The notes beneath the pieces are model-generated. The model searched no databases. It saw nothing but the letters and a program-made list of their open reading frames with translations, and was not told the DNA's origin. From Oribacterium sp. UBA3737 (GTDB taxonomy: Bacteria > Bacillota_A > Clostridia > Lachnospirales > Lachnospiraceae), in assembly GCA_002371295.1 (NCBI GenBank), contig DFGZ01000248.1, positions 1-7,181 of the forward strand: 7,181 nt of DNA, given 5' to 3'. Positions 1-5,363 of the stretch are shown piece after piece. Position numbers and translations under genes: made by a program. Position 1 is the stretch's first letter, and each line of letters begins with the position of its first letter.

Positions 1-45
1 CGCCATGAATGCGAGAGTCGTCCATTTGATACGCTTTGAATCCAT
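1..45 (-). CDS. Probable amino acid permease (APC superfamily), N-terminus only
   Basis: Only the first 15 codons are inside the window (MDSKRIKWTTLAFMA); the rest runs off the left edge. The start is well supported: ATG at 45-43 on the minus strand is preceded by AAGGAGAG at 60-53 with normal spacing. A short basic N-terminus followed at once by a hydrophobic run fits a polytopic membrane protein. The K-I-K-W-T-T-L-A-F-M-A pattern resembles, from memory, the start of Clostridial APC-type amino acid permeases (the YjeM/glutamate-GABA antiporter-like group). If so, it would move amino acids across the cytoplasmic membrane, which would suit its position downstream of a peptidase on the same strand. 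The product call rests on 15 residues and is tentative; that a gene starts here is much safer. Confidence 0.6.
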   Translation of the reverse strand, partial: MDSKRIKWTTLAFMA

Positions 46-52
46 AAAAAAA

Positions 53-60
53 CTCTCCTT
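53..60 (-). promoter_or_regulatory. Ribosome binding site of the partial permease gene
   Basis: AAGGAGAG on the minus strand, followed by a T run and then ATG. It is a near-consensus Shine-Dalgarno sequence and is the main reason for calling a gene start at 45. Confidence 0.75.
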
Positions 61-68
61 TTCATACC

Positions 69-92
69 GGCAAAGCTGATTCTTACTTTGCC
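69..92 (-). promoter_or_regulatory. Leader hairpin just upstream of the permease ribosome binding site
   Basis: A perfect 7-bp inverted repeat, GGCAAAG (69-75) and CTTTGCC (86-92), with a 10-nt loop. On the minus strand it ends 8 nt before the AAGGAGAG site, so it lies in the permease leader. Two more dyads sit further upstream: GATGC/GCATC (105-109/119-123) and TACGGA/TCCGTA (144-149/169-174). No known riboswitch or T-box core was recognised. A role in translation or attenuation is inference only. Confidence 0.4.
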
Positions 93-184
93 TGAATTTT
101 CCGAGATGCTTTATTTTTGCATCCCCTTCTTATTTTTTACAGCTACGGATAATCTCTCCCACCATTTCTCCGTAACCGTATAAA

Positions 185-223
185 GCAGAGACCGACAGTG
201 TTCATATCCCGGACAGTCTCTGC
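185..223 (-). terminator. Possible weak terminator after the M18 aminopeptidase gene
   Basis: A perfect 8-bp stem, GCAGAGAC (185-192) and GTCTCTGC (216-223), encloses a 23-nt loop and begins 27 nt after the aminopeptidase stop codon. On the minus strand the stem is followed by TTTATA, a poor U-tract. It may therefore be a weak terminator or only a processing stem, and read-through into the permease gene is possible. Confidence 0.4.
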
Positions 224-249
224 CTTAATTACATAAACGAAGCCGATAA

Positions 250-1569
250 TTAAAACTTCAGTTTGTAATTTCCGTCACCTGCTCCCTCAATGGATGATGA
301 GAACAGCACCTTTGCAGCCTCTGCGAGATAAGCGGTGTCCTTTGCACCGGCTGTCTCGTAAGGTGAGTGCATGGCAAGCTGTGGAAGTCCGATGTCCACA
401 GTGTTAAGTGCAACCTGATTCTGTGATATGTTGCCGAGTGTTGATCCTCCCAGCATGTCAGAACGGTTTGTAAATGTCTGATAAGGAACATCCGCCTTTT
501 TGCAGATAGCTCTCATGACAGCGCCGGAAATCGCATCGGTTGTGTACTTCTGGTTAGCACTGTACTTGATGACGATACCCTTGTTGAGATAAGGGCGGTT
601 TGTCGGATCAGACTTTTCCGGATGGTTAGGATGTACGGCATGAGCATTGTCAGCTGATACAAGAAAGCTCTTTGCTATGCTCATGAGGTACTCATCCTCT
701 GACTTTCCGAATGCGTTGTTTATACGGTGAAGTGTATCCTTTAAGAATGTTGACGCTGCGCCCTGCTTGGTGCCGGAGCCAACCTCCTCGTTGTCGTATA
801 CACAGTGAACTGCTACAGAATCCCGAGGCTGAGCCTTCAGGAAGCCCTGAAGTGATGCGAATGCACACTGAAGGTCATCCAGACGTCCGCTGGAGATGAA
901 CTCGTTATTCAGGCCGAGCTTTGTACCCTTCATACGGTTATAAAGGAAAAGGTCTGTGTCAAGAATGTCTTCGGCCTTTACTCCTGCCTCTTCCGCAATG
1001 AGCTTTAAGAATACATCCTTCTCCTCACCCTTCTCACAGAAGAGAGGAAGCATATCAACCTGTGCATTGAATTTATAACCGTCATTAACCTCACGGTTCA
1101 TGTGGATGGCAAGGTTCGGAATGATCATGAGGTCACGGTCGACGTTCACGAGCTTTGTCATGATACCATCTTCTGTGCTGACTACGATTCGTCCGGCAAC
1201 GGAAAGAGGTCTGTCAAGCCATGGAGAACAGATCATGCCGCCGTACTTCTCCACATTGAGCTTTACATAGCTGTTGTCAATCGTGATCTCTGCGTTTGTC
1301 TTTATCTTGAAAACAGGTGAATCACAGTGGCTGGCCATCATCTGGAATCCTGTGTAATCCTTCTTGGGGATACGGAACGCGATGACTGCGGAATCGTTTC
1401 TCGTCACATAGTAACCCTTTCCGGCTTCAAGCTCCCAGGCCTGCCCCTCATACAGACGGGTATAGCCTTCCTTGTTCAGGATCTCACACATATTTTTAAC
1501 TGCAAAAAAAGAAACAGGGCTGTTATCAAGGAATGAAATCAGCTCGTTATTTATGTTATCAAAATTCAT
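250..1569 (-). CDS. apeB: M18 family aminopeptidase
   Basis: A 439-aa cytoplasmic dizinc aminopeptidase of the M18 family (aspartyl aminopeptidase group). Members remove N-terminal residues, often acidic or otherwise unblocked, from peptides and usually form dodecameric tetrahedral shells. The family's metal and catalytic motifs are all present: H81-C-D83-S-P near the start of the peptidase fold, G-R-L-D231-D, D259-N-E261-E262-V-G-S (catalytic base followed by metal ligand), S-A-D307-N-A-H-A-V-H-P-N-H, and A-M-H401-S-P-Y-E near the C-terminus. The region between about residues 95 and 215 is the domain inserted in M18 enzymes. The length is normal for bacterial members and no signal peptide is seen. 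The start is secure: AAGGAGG lies 11 nt upstream of the ATG. Two candidate promoters lie at 1678-1752. A permease gene follows about 200 nt downstream. Substrate preference cannot be read from sequence alone. Confidence 0.96.
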   Translation of the reverse strand: MNFDNINNELISFLDNSPVSFFAVKNMCEILNKEGYTRLYEGQAWELEAGKGYYVTRNDSAVIAFRIPKKDYTGFQMMASHCDSPVFKIKTNAEITIDNSYVKLNVEKYGGMICSPWLDRPLSVAGRIVVSTEDGIMTKLVNVDRDLMIIPNLAIHMNREVNDGYKFNAQVDMLPLFCEKGEEKDVFLKLIAEEAGVKAEDILDTDLFLYNRMKGTKLGLNNEFISSGRLDDLQCAFASLQGFLKAQPRDSVAVHCVYDNEEVGSGTKQGAASTFLKDTLHRINNAFGKSEDEYLMSIAKSFLVSADNAHAVHPNHPEKSDPTNRPYLNKGIVIKYSANQKYTTDAISGAVMRAICKKADVPYQTFTNRSDMLGGSTLGNISQNQVALNTVDIGLPQLAMHSPYETAGAKDTAYLAEAAKVLFSSSIEGAGDGNYKLKF

Positions 1570-1580
1570 TTATGATACTC

Positions 1581-1587
1581 CCTCCTT
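1581..1587 (-). promoter_or_regulatory. Ribosome binding site of the M18 aminopeptidase gene
   Basis: AAGGAGG on the minus strand, about 11 nt before the ATG at 1569. It fixes the start codon. Confidence 0.8.
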
Positions 1588-1677
1588 GGAACAGTCAGTC
1601 CACTCTTTATTGTATTCAGGCGGACTGCCGAAGCATGCTAATGAAAAAAACAGAATCTTTAAATAAAAATACTTTAT

Positions 1678-1705
1678 ATATTATATTTAATATTATTTGA
1701 GTCAA
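1678..1705 (-). promoter_or_regulatory. Second, weaker candidate promoter for the M18 aminopeptidase
   Basis: TTGACT (1705-1700 on the minus strand) is followed after 16 bp by TAATAT (1683-1678). The stretch is almost pure A/T, so a chance match is quite possible. It lies downstream of the better promoter at 1724-1752. Confidence 0.3.
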
Positions 1706-1723
1706 TATTTAACATGCTTGCTG

Positions 1724-1752
1724 ATTATATCACCTTGTTAAATTATACTCAA
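1724..1752 (-). promoter_or_regulatory. Sigma-A-type promoter with extended -10, driving the M18 aminopeptidase
   Basis: On the minus strand: TTGAGT (1752-1747), a 17-bp spacer, and a perfect TATAAT (1729-1724) preceded by TGA, which gives the extended -10 form TGnTATAAT. Predicted transcription starts near 1717, leaving a leader of about 150 nt before the aminopeptidase start codon. This is the best promoter match in the 1570-2057 gap. Confidence 0.6.
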
Positions 1753-1835
1753 CCTATTGATTTGATTATGCTTTCCATAATTTATAACTTCTTTTTATCG
1801 CCTGCATAATAATTTGTTATGTCTCAAATTCTTTT

Positions 1836-1853
1836 CGGGCAAACAGTTGTCCG
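1836..1853. other. Small dyad (7-bp stem, 4-nt loop) next to the long inverted repeat
   Basis: CGGGCAA (1836-1842) and TTGTCCG (1847-1853) pair with one G-U on the plus-strand reading, around the tetraloop ACAG. On the minus strand it follows the long hairpin at 1862-1937 and is flanked by CTTTT and AAAAG, which could lengthen the stem. It may be part of the 3' end structure of the upstream potassium gene transcript. Confidence 0.3.
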
Positions 1854-1861
1854 TATACAAA

Positions 1862-1937
1862 AGACATCGGCTATTTACCGCGTTAAATCGATGATCATAC
1901 TTGTCTGATGATCCGACAGGGTAAATAGCCGATGTCT
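1862..1937 (-). terminator. 18-bp perfect inverted repeat, likely terminator after the KtrA-like gene
   Basis: AGACATCGGCTATTTACC (1862-1879) is matched exactly by its reverse complement at 1920-1937, around a 40-nt loop. On the minus strand the stem runs into TCTTTTGT, a short U-tract, about 120 nt after the stop codon of the KtrA-like gene; the plus strand has no T-run. A terminator for the potassium operon is the simplest reading, but an 18-bp perfect stem with so long a loop is larger than usual. The loop holds alternative dyads: GATCAT/ATGATC (1893-1898/1908-1913) and TGTC/GACA (1902-1905/1915-1918). The rest of the 1570-2057 gap is AT-rich, carries the two aminopeptidase promoters and an 8-bp dyad ATGTCTTT/AAAGACAT (1970-1977/2015-2022), and shows no gene. 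Confidence 0.5.
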
Positions 1938-2057
1938 GCAAAGCCAAAATTTAGTTCTTAAAGTCTATAATGTCTTTTTAAATTTTTAAGTATTTTATAT
2001 CCTCGTTTTCTGACAAAGACATAAAGGATGTAAAATTCCGATATCGAAAAAACATTT

Positions 2058-2477
2058 TTACTTGTTTACGATGTGGGTCACGGTCAGGTGTGCCATGGTC
2101 TTCTCCGGATAGATGATCTCATCCGCTCCCAGCTTTTTAAGCACCTTACCCATCCTTTCATTTCCTGCCTTTGCGATGACCCTGTGAACGCCCTGCTCCT
2201 TGGCAATGGTGGTGCACATGATGCTGGATTCAAGAGAGCTGCCCATAGCAATGATAACTATATTCATATTACCGAGTCCGAGCTTCTCAATCGCCTCCGG
2301 ATCCGCAAGATCGCATGCCACCGCCATATCGGCTATTTCCGACATCTGATTGATGACCTCTTCATCCTTGTCCGCCAGGAGAAGATCCACTCCATTCTCA
2401 AACAGCTCCTTTGCCACATATTTTCCGAATCTTCCCAGTCCCAGAACAGCTATAGAAAGTGTCTTATTTTCGCTCAT
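2058..2477 (-). CDS. ktrA: KtrA/TrkA-like potassium uptake subunit, RCK_N domain only
   Basis: A 139-aa cytoplasmic nucleotide-binding protein expected to gate the membrane subunit encoded just upstream (2623-3996). It has a Rossmann fold of the RCK_N (TrkA_N) type: strand 1 with G13-L-G15-R16-F-G18, an acidic residue at the end of strand 2 (A-D36-K-D38), I-V-I-I-A-M-G at 73-79, A-K-A-G-N-E at 102-107, and Y-P-E125 near the end. KtrA/KtrC proteins are usually about 220 aa, with an RCK_C domain after this point. Here the protein stops at H-I-V-N-K, right after the last helix of RCK_N, and the three frames just downstream do not encode an RCK_C-like sequence. GGGGAGGAA sits 8 nt before the ATG, so the start is secure. 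Palindromic element A lies between it and the channel gene. KtrA and KtrC cannot be told apart here. Confidence 0.88.
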   Translation of the reverse strand: MSENKTLSIAVLGLGRFGKYVAKELFENGVDLLLADKDEEVINQMSEIADMAVACDLADPEAIEKLGLGNMNIVIIAMGSSLESSIMCTTIAKEQGVHRVIAKAGNERMGKVLKKLGADEIIYPEKTMAHLTVTHIVNK

Positions 2478-2484
2478 TTCATAT

Positions 2485-2493
2485 TCCTCCCCG
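2485..2493 (-). promoter_or_regulatory. Ribosome binding site of the KtrA-like gene
   Basis: GGGGAGGAA on the minus strand, then about 8 nt to the ATG at 2477. It is close to consensus and excludes other start codons. Confidence 0.75.
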
Positions 2494-2535
2494 TTGTGTC
2501 ACCTGTTTTCATTCATTCTTTTATGCAAATACAAT

Positions 2536-2624
2536 GATGTGAGCGTCATAAGTATGCCACTCACGGACATCACCACCGCTCACATTCGTGTTGTGTTCAG
2601 TCATGAACGCTCATAACTCATGTC
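2536..2624 (-). repeat. Palindromic intergenic element, copy A
   Basis: An 89-bp element filling most of the gap between the channel gene and the KtrA-like gene. It shares three exact blocks, in the same order and orientation, with copy B at 4027-4120: TGAGTTATGAG (2620-2610), ACACGAATGTG (2591-2581) and GTGAGTGGCA (2564-2555). Its ends are imperfect inverted repeats. It begins within the stop codon of the channel gene, so the repeat itself supplies part of the TGA. The central part is less palindromic than in copy B. Confidence 0.8.
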
Positions 2625-3996
2625 ATCCTATATAGTACTTTCCTTCCGCATATTTCAGCAGATCTCTGTTATCCCTGTCGCCTCTGAAGAACATCACCAG
2701 TGATATAGGTCCTATCCTTCCCAGGTACATGGCTATAATGATGATCATCCTTCCCGCAGAATTCAGTGAAGCAGTAAGATTTCTGGACAGTCCGACCGTC
2801 GCTGTGGCGCTGAAGGTTTCGTAAAGTGCATCCACGAGAGAAACCGTGGGGTTCGTAAGCATTAAAAGAATACTCAGACTGCAGGTCACAAGGAAGCTGA
2901 TGATAATGATGGCCAGGGCCTTATGTATGGTCTCAAAGGAAAAGGCTCTGTTGAAAACAACCGGCTTGTGATGACTTTTCAGAGAGCTCAGGGCATAAAG
3001 GATAAGGGCGTAAAATGTCACTGTCTTAACGCCGCCGGCGGTGCCCATGGGGGAACCTCCGATGAACATATACAGAAGTCCAGAAAATGCCGTCACATCT
3101 CTTAATTCATGCTGAGGCACTGTCATGAATCCCGCTGTTCTGAAAGTTACCGACTGGAAAACACTGTTCCAGACCTTTCCTGTCATGGTCATGTTCTGCA
3201 TAGTGCCCGGATTGTCATGCTCCGCCACAAAGACGATTGCTGCTCCGGAAATGATCAGAACCGCTGTAAGGCTGAGAACCAGCCAGGTGTGTTCGAGTAT
3301 CTTTACACGCCTTTTTTCAACACGCAGCCCGAAGGTGTATTTCACGTATTCTATTACATCGAACCATACGATAAAGCCGAGACCGCCGAGAACGATCAGG
3401 ACCATGGTCACAAACAGGAAGCAGTAATTATCTGAAAAGCCTATGAGGCTGTCCGTACCAAGCACATCTATCCCTGCATTACAGAAGGCGGATATGGAGT
3501 GGAATACTGCCGCAAAGATTCCCTTTTCTCTTCCCATAATCGGTATGAATACCAGCGCAGTGAGAATGGCGCCGATTCCTTCTACTATAAATATGTCAAT
3601 GATTACTCTTCTGCAGAATTTGACTACGCCTTTGATGGAATCGAGATTGAAGGTCTCCATCATGAGCACTCTTGTCTTCAGGGACAGTCCCTTCTTCATA
3701 AAGAGAAGAAGCAGTGCAGAAAGGCATACAACACCTATTCCTCCGACCTGAATAAGCATCAATATCACTATCTGCCCAAACAGCGTCCAGTGAGAAAAGG
3801 TATCTACCACTACCAGCCCTGTGATACATACAGAAGTTGTCGCAGTAAAAAGTGCAGTAAGTAAAGTCGTCTCTTCCCCGGGAGCCGTTGCCCACGGAAG
3901 CATCAGCAGTATCGTCCCGACTACTATCGCTGACAAAAAGCTCAACGCTATAATCTGTGTCGAGCTGAATTTCTGTTTGATTTTGTTCGTTTTCAT
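2623..3996 (-). CDS. ktrB: KtrB/TrkH family potassium uptake channel subunit
   Basis: Membrane pore subunit of a Ktr-type potassium uptake system, 457 aa from the ATG at 3996. The four repeated M1-P-M2 units are visible with their selectivity-filter glycines: S-V-C-I-T-G60-L, F-C-N-A-G175-I, F-R-T-A-G289-F and A-T-V-G402-L-S. Four glycines predict potassium selectivity. The conserved intramembrane gate loop G-G-S-P-M-G-T-A-G-G is at 313-322, and the arginine of the last membrane helix is R427 in G-R-I-G. The basic N-terminus and the C-terminal K-Y-A-E-G-K-Y-Y-I-G are normal for the family. An in-frame GTG at 4008 would add four residues but has no ribosome binding site; the ATG has GGAAGGA only 1-2 nt before it, so the start is uncertain. 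After filter 4, R-N replaces the common T-G. Transcription continues towards the KtrA-like gene. Confidence 0.94.
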   Translation of the reverse strand: MKTNKIKQKFSSTQIIALSFLSAIVVGTILLMLPWATAPGEETTLLTALFTATTSVCITGLVVVDTFSHWTLFGQIVILMLIQVGGIGVVCLSALLLLFMKKGLSLKTRVLMMETFNLDSIKGVVKFCRRVIIDIFIVEGIGAILTALVFIPIMGREKGIFAAVFHSISAFCNAGIDVLGTDSLIGFSDNYCFLFVTMVLIVLGGLGFIVWFDVIEYVKYTFGLRVEKRRVKILEHTWLVLSLTAVLIISGAAIVFVAEHDNPGTMQNMTMTGKVWNSVFQSVTFRTAGFMTVPQHELRDVTAFSGLLYMFIGGSPMGTAGGVKTVTFYALILYALSSLKSHHKPVVFNRAFSFETIHKALAIIIISFLVTCSLSILLMLTNPTVSLVDALYETFSATATVGLSRNLTASLNSAGRMIIIIAMYLGRIGPISLVMFFRGDRDNRDLLKYAEGKYYIG

Positions 3997-4014
3997 ATCC
4001 TTCCACACCCAAAA

Positions 4015-4029
4015 GTCATATTATATGAC
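4015..4029. promoter_or_regulatory. 15-bp palindrome overlapping a TATAAT, upstream of the channel gene
   Basis: GTCATA (4015-4020) and TATGAC (4024-4029) are perfect inverted arms around TTA. On the minus strand it contains TATAAT at 4025-4020, which would place a transcription start about 17 nt before the ATG of the channel gene; no good -35 is present at 17 bp. It could be a -10 region under an operator, or just the outer tip of the repeat element, whose other end has a similar palindrome (4219-4232). Confidence 0.35.
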
Positions 4030-4120
4030 GTGAGTGTCAAAAGTATTTGCCACTCACTTATGATGCGCAGCACGCACACATTCGTGTGCAATGTGCTGCT
4101 GAACACTCATAACTCACGTC
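4027..4120 (-). repeat. Palindromic intergenic element, copy B
   Basis: A 94-bp element directly upstream of the channel gene, related to copy A. Outer arms GACGTGAG (4027-4034) and CTCACGTC (4113-4120) match exactly. A strong inner hairpin has a 12-bp stem: CAGCAC and GCACAC (4068-4079) pair with GTGTGC and GTGCTG (4084-4098) across an ATTC loop, with a 3-nt bulge AAT. An alternative 7-bp dyad, GTGAGTG and CACTCAC, lies in the left part. One base pair in the GAGTG:CACTC stem changes together with copy A (GAGCG:CGCTC), which suggests that structure is retained. Confidence 0.8.
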
Positions 4121-4121
4121 C

Positions 4122-4136
4122 TTTTGCTATGCAAAA
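4122..4136. other. Short perfect dyad between elements B and C
   Basis: TTTTGC and GCAAAA are perfect 6-bp arms around a 3-nt centre. It separates the two larger palindromic elements and may be a spacer hairpin of the composite block. Confidence 0.4.
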
Positions 4137-4160
4137 CGACTACGTTATTCGTGTTCGGGC

Positions 4161-4214
4161 GGGTCATAAAGTCTCAAATCAACGTGCAAGCACGTGATTT
4201 GGTACTTTTGACCC
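4161..4214 (+). repeat. Palindromic element C, inverted relative of A and B
   Basis: A 54-nt extended hairpin: GGGTCA/TGACCC (4161-4166/4209-4214), AAAGT/ACTTT (4168-4172/4204-4208), AAATCA/TGATTT (4176-4181/4195-4200) and CGTG/CACG at the tip, with small bulges. Its right flank (TACTTTTGACCCTTACATCA) matches the end of copy B read on the opposite strand, so it is a divergent copy in inverted orientation. It lies between the lipoprotein terminator and copy B. Confidence 0.7.
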
Positions 4215-4263
4215 TTACATCATATCTATGATACCAAACCTGGTAGGGAAATGCACCCAAGGC

Positions 4264-4296
4264 GAAAAAAATAGCCCAAGTCTCTCAGACCCGGGC
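4264..4296 (-). terminator. Intrinsic terminator of the lipoprotein gene
   Basis: On the minus strand GCCCGGGTCT (4296-4287) pairs with AGACTTGGGC (4283-4274) over ten positions, two of them G-U, with a 3-nt loop, followed by TATTTTTTTC. It starts 20 nt after the lipoprotein stop codon. It separates the ATPase-lipoprotein unit from the potassium genes. Confidence 0.93.
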
Positions 4297-4316
4297 GATT
4301 TTGAAAAGTATTTTAT

Positions 4317-5321
4317 TTAATGGAAGTCAGAGAAAATCACTGCATCAGGACCACCGGTAGGATATCCCGGACCCGGTTCAGGCACTATAGGTACCGTGGG
4401 CACGATTGCCGCAGATGTTTCCTGCTGTGATTCCGGCTGAGTGACCGCCTGAGTAGTCGGTTCGGGAGCCGGAAGGCTTTCAATAGTTTCTGTGGTCTCC
4501 ACCTCAGATTCCTTTTCTTTCTCCGCAGGCATACGGATAACACGACCGTACTCATCTATCGTAAGCTTCACATCGGAATTATTGCTTATCAGATTACCGT
4601 TCCGGTCGGTTGCATAGATGGTAACACCATTTGCGTCGGTCCCCAGAATATAATATCCGTATTTATCGGTCTCATAGACAGGTGCAGACTCAGCTTTGGT
4701 TTTAGATGCGGATGTCGCTGCATTTTCACTCTCCACCGTCTCGGGAATCTCATCGGGAAGCACCGCAGCTATACCTTTACGCATCCTCTCCCACTTTTCC
4801 TTGATACCCGGAGTGTTTACAAGCTTCTTTGCACTGTCCAGATCTCCGGCATCCTCCAGAAGGTTACTTACAGAATAAAAATCATCAAGTATCTTCCCGG
4901 TATAATCGTCAATGCCGAACCAGGTCTCAAGAAAACCGATCTTATCTTCATCACTTAAAGAATTGTAAAAATCCAGTACCACAGGGCTTACGATATTCAG
5001 GGTAAAGTCCCCATCATTGGCAAGCTGAAGAAAATGCACCGCCTGGTGTATAGTCTTGAGTGATACTCCGGCAGTTCCGTGGATCTTAAGAGTGCTTTCG
5101 AGCCTCTGGCGCAATGCTTCCTTCAGAGCATTTTCACCCCTCAGTTCCCTGGTCTCAGCCCCGGTCTCTGTCTCTGTCTCTGTTTCTTTATTCTCTTTTA
5201 CGCTCGAGGTCATCTCCGTCCCGGTTTCAGAGGTTGTGGCAACCGGTGTTTTTCCGGAACCGCAGGCACCTAACAGCACCATGAGCCCTATCGCGGTCAA
5301 TGGGACTAACATTCGTTTCAT
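4317..5321 (-). CDS. Lipoprotein of unknown function with acidic low-complexity linkers
   Basis: A 334-aa predicted lipoprotein. The signal peptide MKRMLVPLTAIGLMVLLGAC has a basic start, a hydrophobic core and the lipobox L-G-A-C20, so the mature protein should be anchored to the outer face of the membrane by its N-terminal cysteine. After the cysteine comes a Ser/Thr/Glu-rich linker with an E-T repeat, then a mostly helical segment (about residues 60-195). A Tyr/Asp/Gly-rich stretch follows, with D-A-N-G-V-T-I-Y-A-T-D-R-N-G-N (229-243) suggesting beta-hairpins. The tail from about 265 is Glu/Thr/Pro-rich and ends in Gly-Pro-rich sequence. An ATG at 5333 is in frame, but GGAGG at 5331-5327 overlaps its first codons and correctly serves the ATG at 5321 (5-nt spacing). 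It lies 42 nt after the ATPase gene with no terminator between, so co-transcription is likely. I recognise no family. Confidence 0.88.
   Translation of the reverse strand: MKRMLVPLTAIGLMVLLGACGSGKTPVATTSETGTEMTSSVKENKETETETETGAETRELRGENALKEALRQRLESTLKIHGTAGVSLKTIHQAVHFLQLANDGDFTLNIVSPVVLDFYNSLSDEDKIGFLETWFGIDDYTGKILDDFYSVSNLLEDAGDLDSAKKLVNTPGIKEKWERMRKGIAAVLPDEIPETVESENAATSASKTKAESAPVYETDKYGYYILGTDANGVTIYATDRNGNLISNNSDVKLTIDEYGRVIRMPAEKEKESEVETTETIESLPAPEPTTQAVTQPESQQETSAAIVPTVPIVPEPGPGYPTGGPDAVIFSDFH
5162..5184. repeat. In-frame hexanucleotide repeat (GTCTCT) in the lipoprotein gene
   Basis: About three and a half tandem copies of GTCTCT encode the alternating Glu-Thr run in the linker after the lipid anchor. 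The unit is six bases, so slippage would change linker length without shifting the frame. Confidence 0.6.
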
Positions 5322-5326
5322 CATAT

Positions 5327-5332
5327 CCTCCA
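5327..5332 (-). promoter_or_regulatory. Ribosome binding site that decides the lipoprotein start
   Basis: TGGAGG on the minus strand lies inside the first codons of the longer in-frame reading (ATG at 5333) and 5 nt before the ATG at 5321. No ribosome binding site precedes 5333. This points to 5321 as the true start, or less likely the ATG at 5324. Confidence 0.75.
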
Positions 5333-5363
5333 TAATAAGGAAAAATCCAATATCATGAAGTAA

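Noticed and set aside
130..165. Eleven-codon frame in the permease leader as a real small gene
   Set aside because: The possible GGAG is only 2 nt from the ATG, and a frame this short arises easily by chance; it is kept only as part of a low-interest finding.
2058..2477. KtrA-like gene as a pseudogene
   Set aside because: The domain is intact, the start and ribosome binding site are good, and no RCK_C fragment remains downstream, so a short functional protein is as likely as decay.
2073..2537. Plus-strand open frame of 154 codons opposite the KtrA-like gene
   Set aside because: It is fully antisense to a gene with clear RCK_N motifs, has no ribosome binding site, and its Cys/His/Leu-rich product looks like a frame shadow.
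3596..4012. Minus-strand frame of 138 codons overlapping the start of the channel gene
   Set aside because: It is a +1 shadow of the KtrB N-terminus with no ribosome binding site and an implausible Asp/Ser/Arg-rich composition.
4020..4040. TTGACA and TATAAT close together upstream of the channel gene
   Set aside because: They are separated by only 9 bp, too short for a sigma-A promoter; both words belong to the palindromic repeat.
2536..4214. CRISPR array
   Set aside because: The repeated units are palindromic, differ in length, sit 1.5 kb apart or inverted, and there are no regular spacers or cas genes.
4009..4263. A c-di-AMP (ydaO-type) or other known riboswitch before the potassium genes
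   Set aside because: Such elements often precede ktr genes, but no conserved core of ydaO, M-box or ykkC was found; the region is explained by the palindromic repeats.
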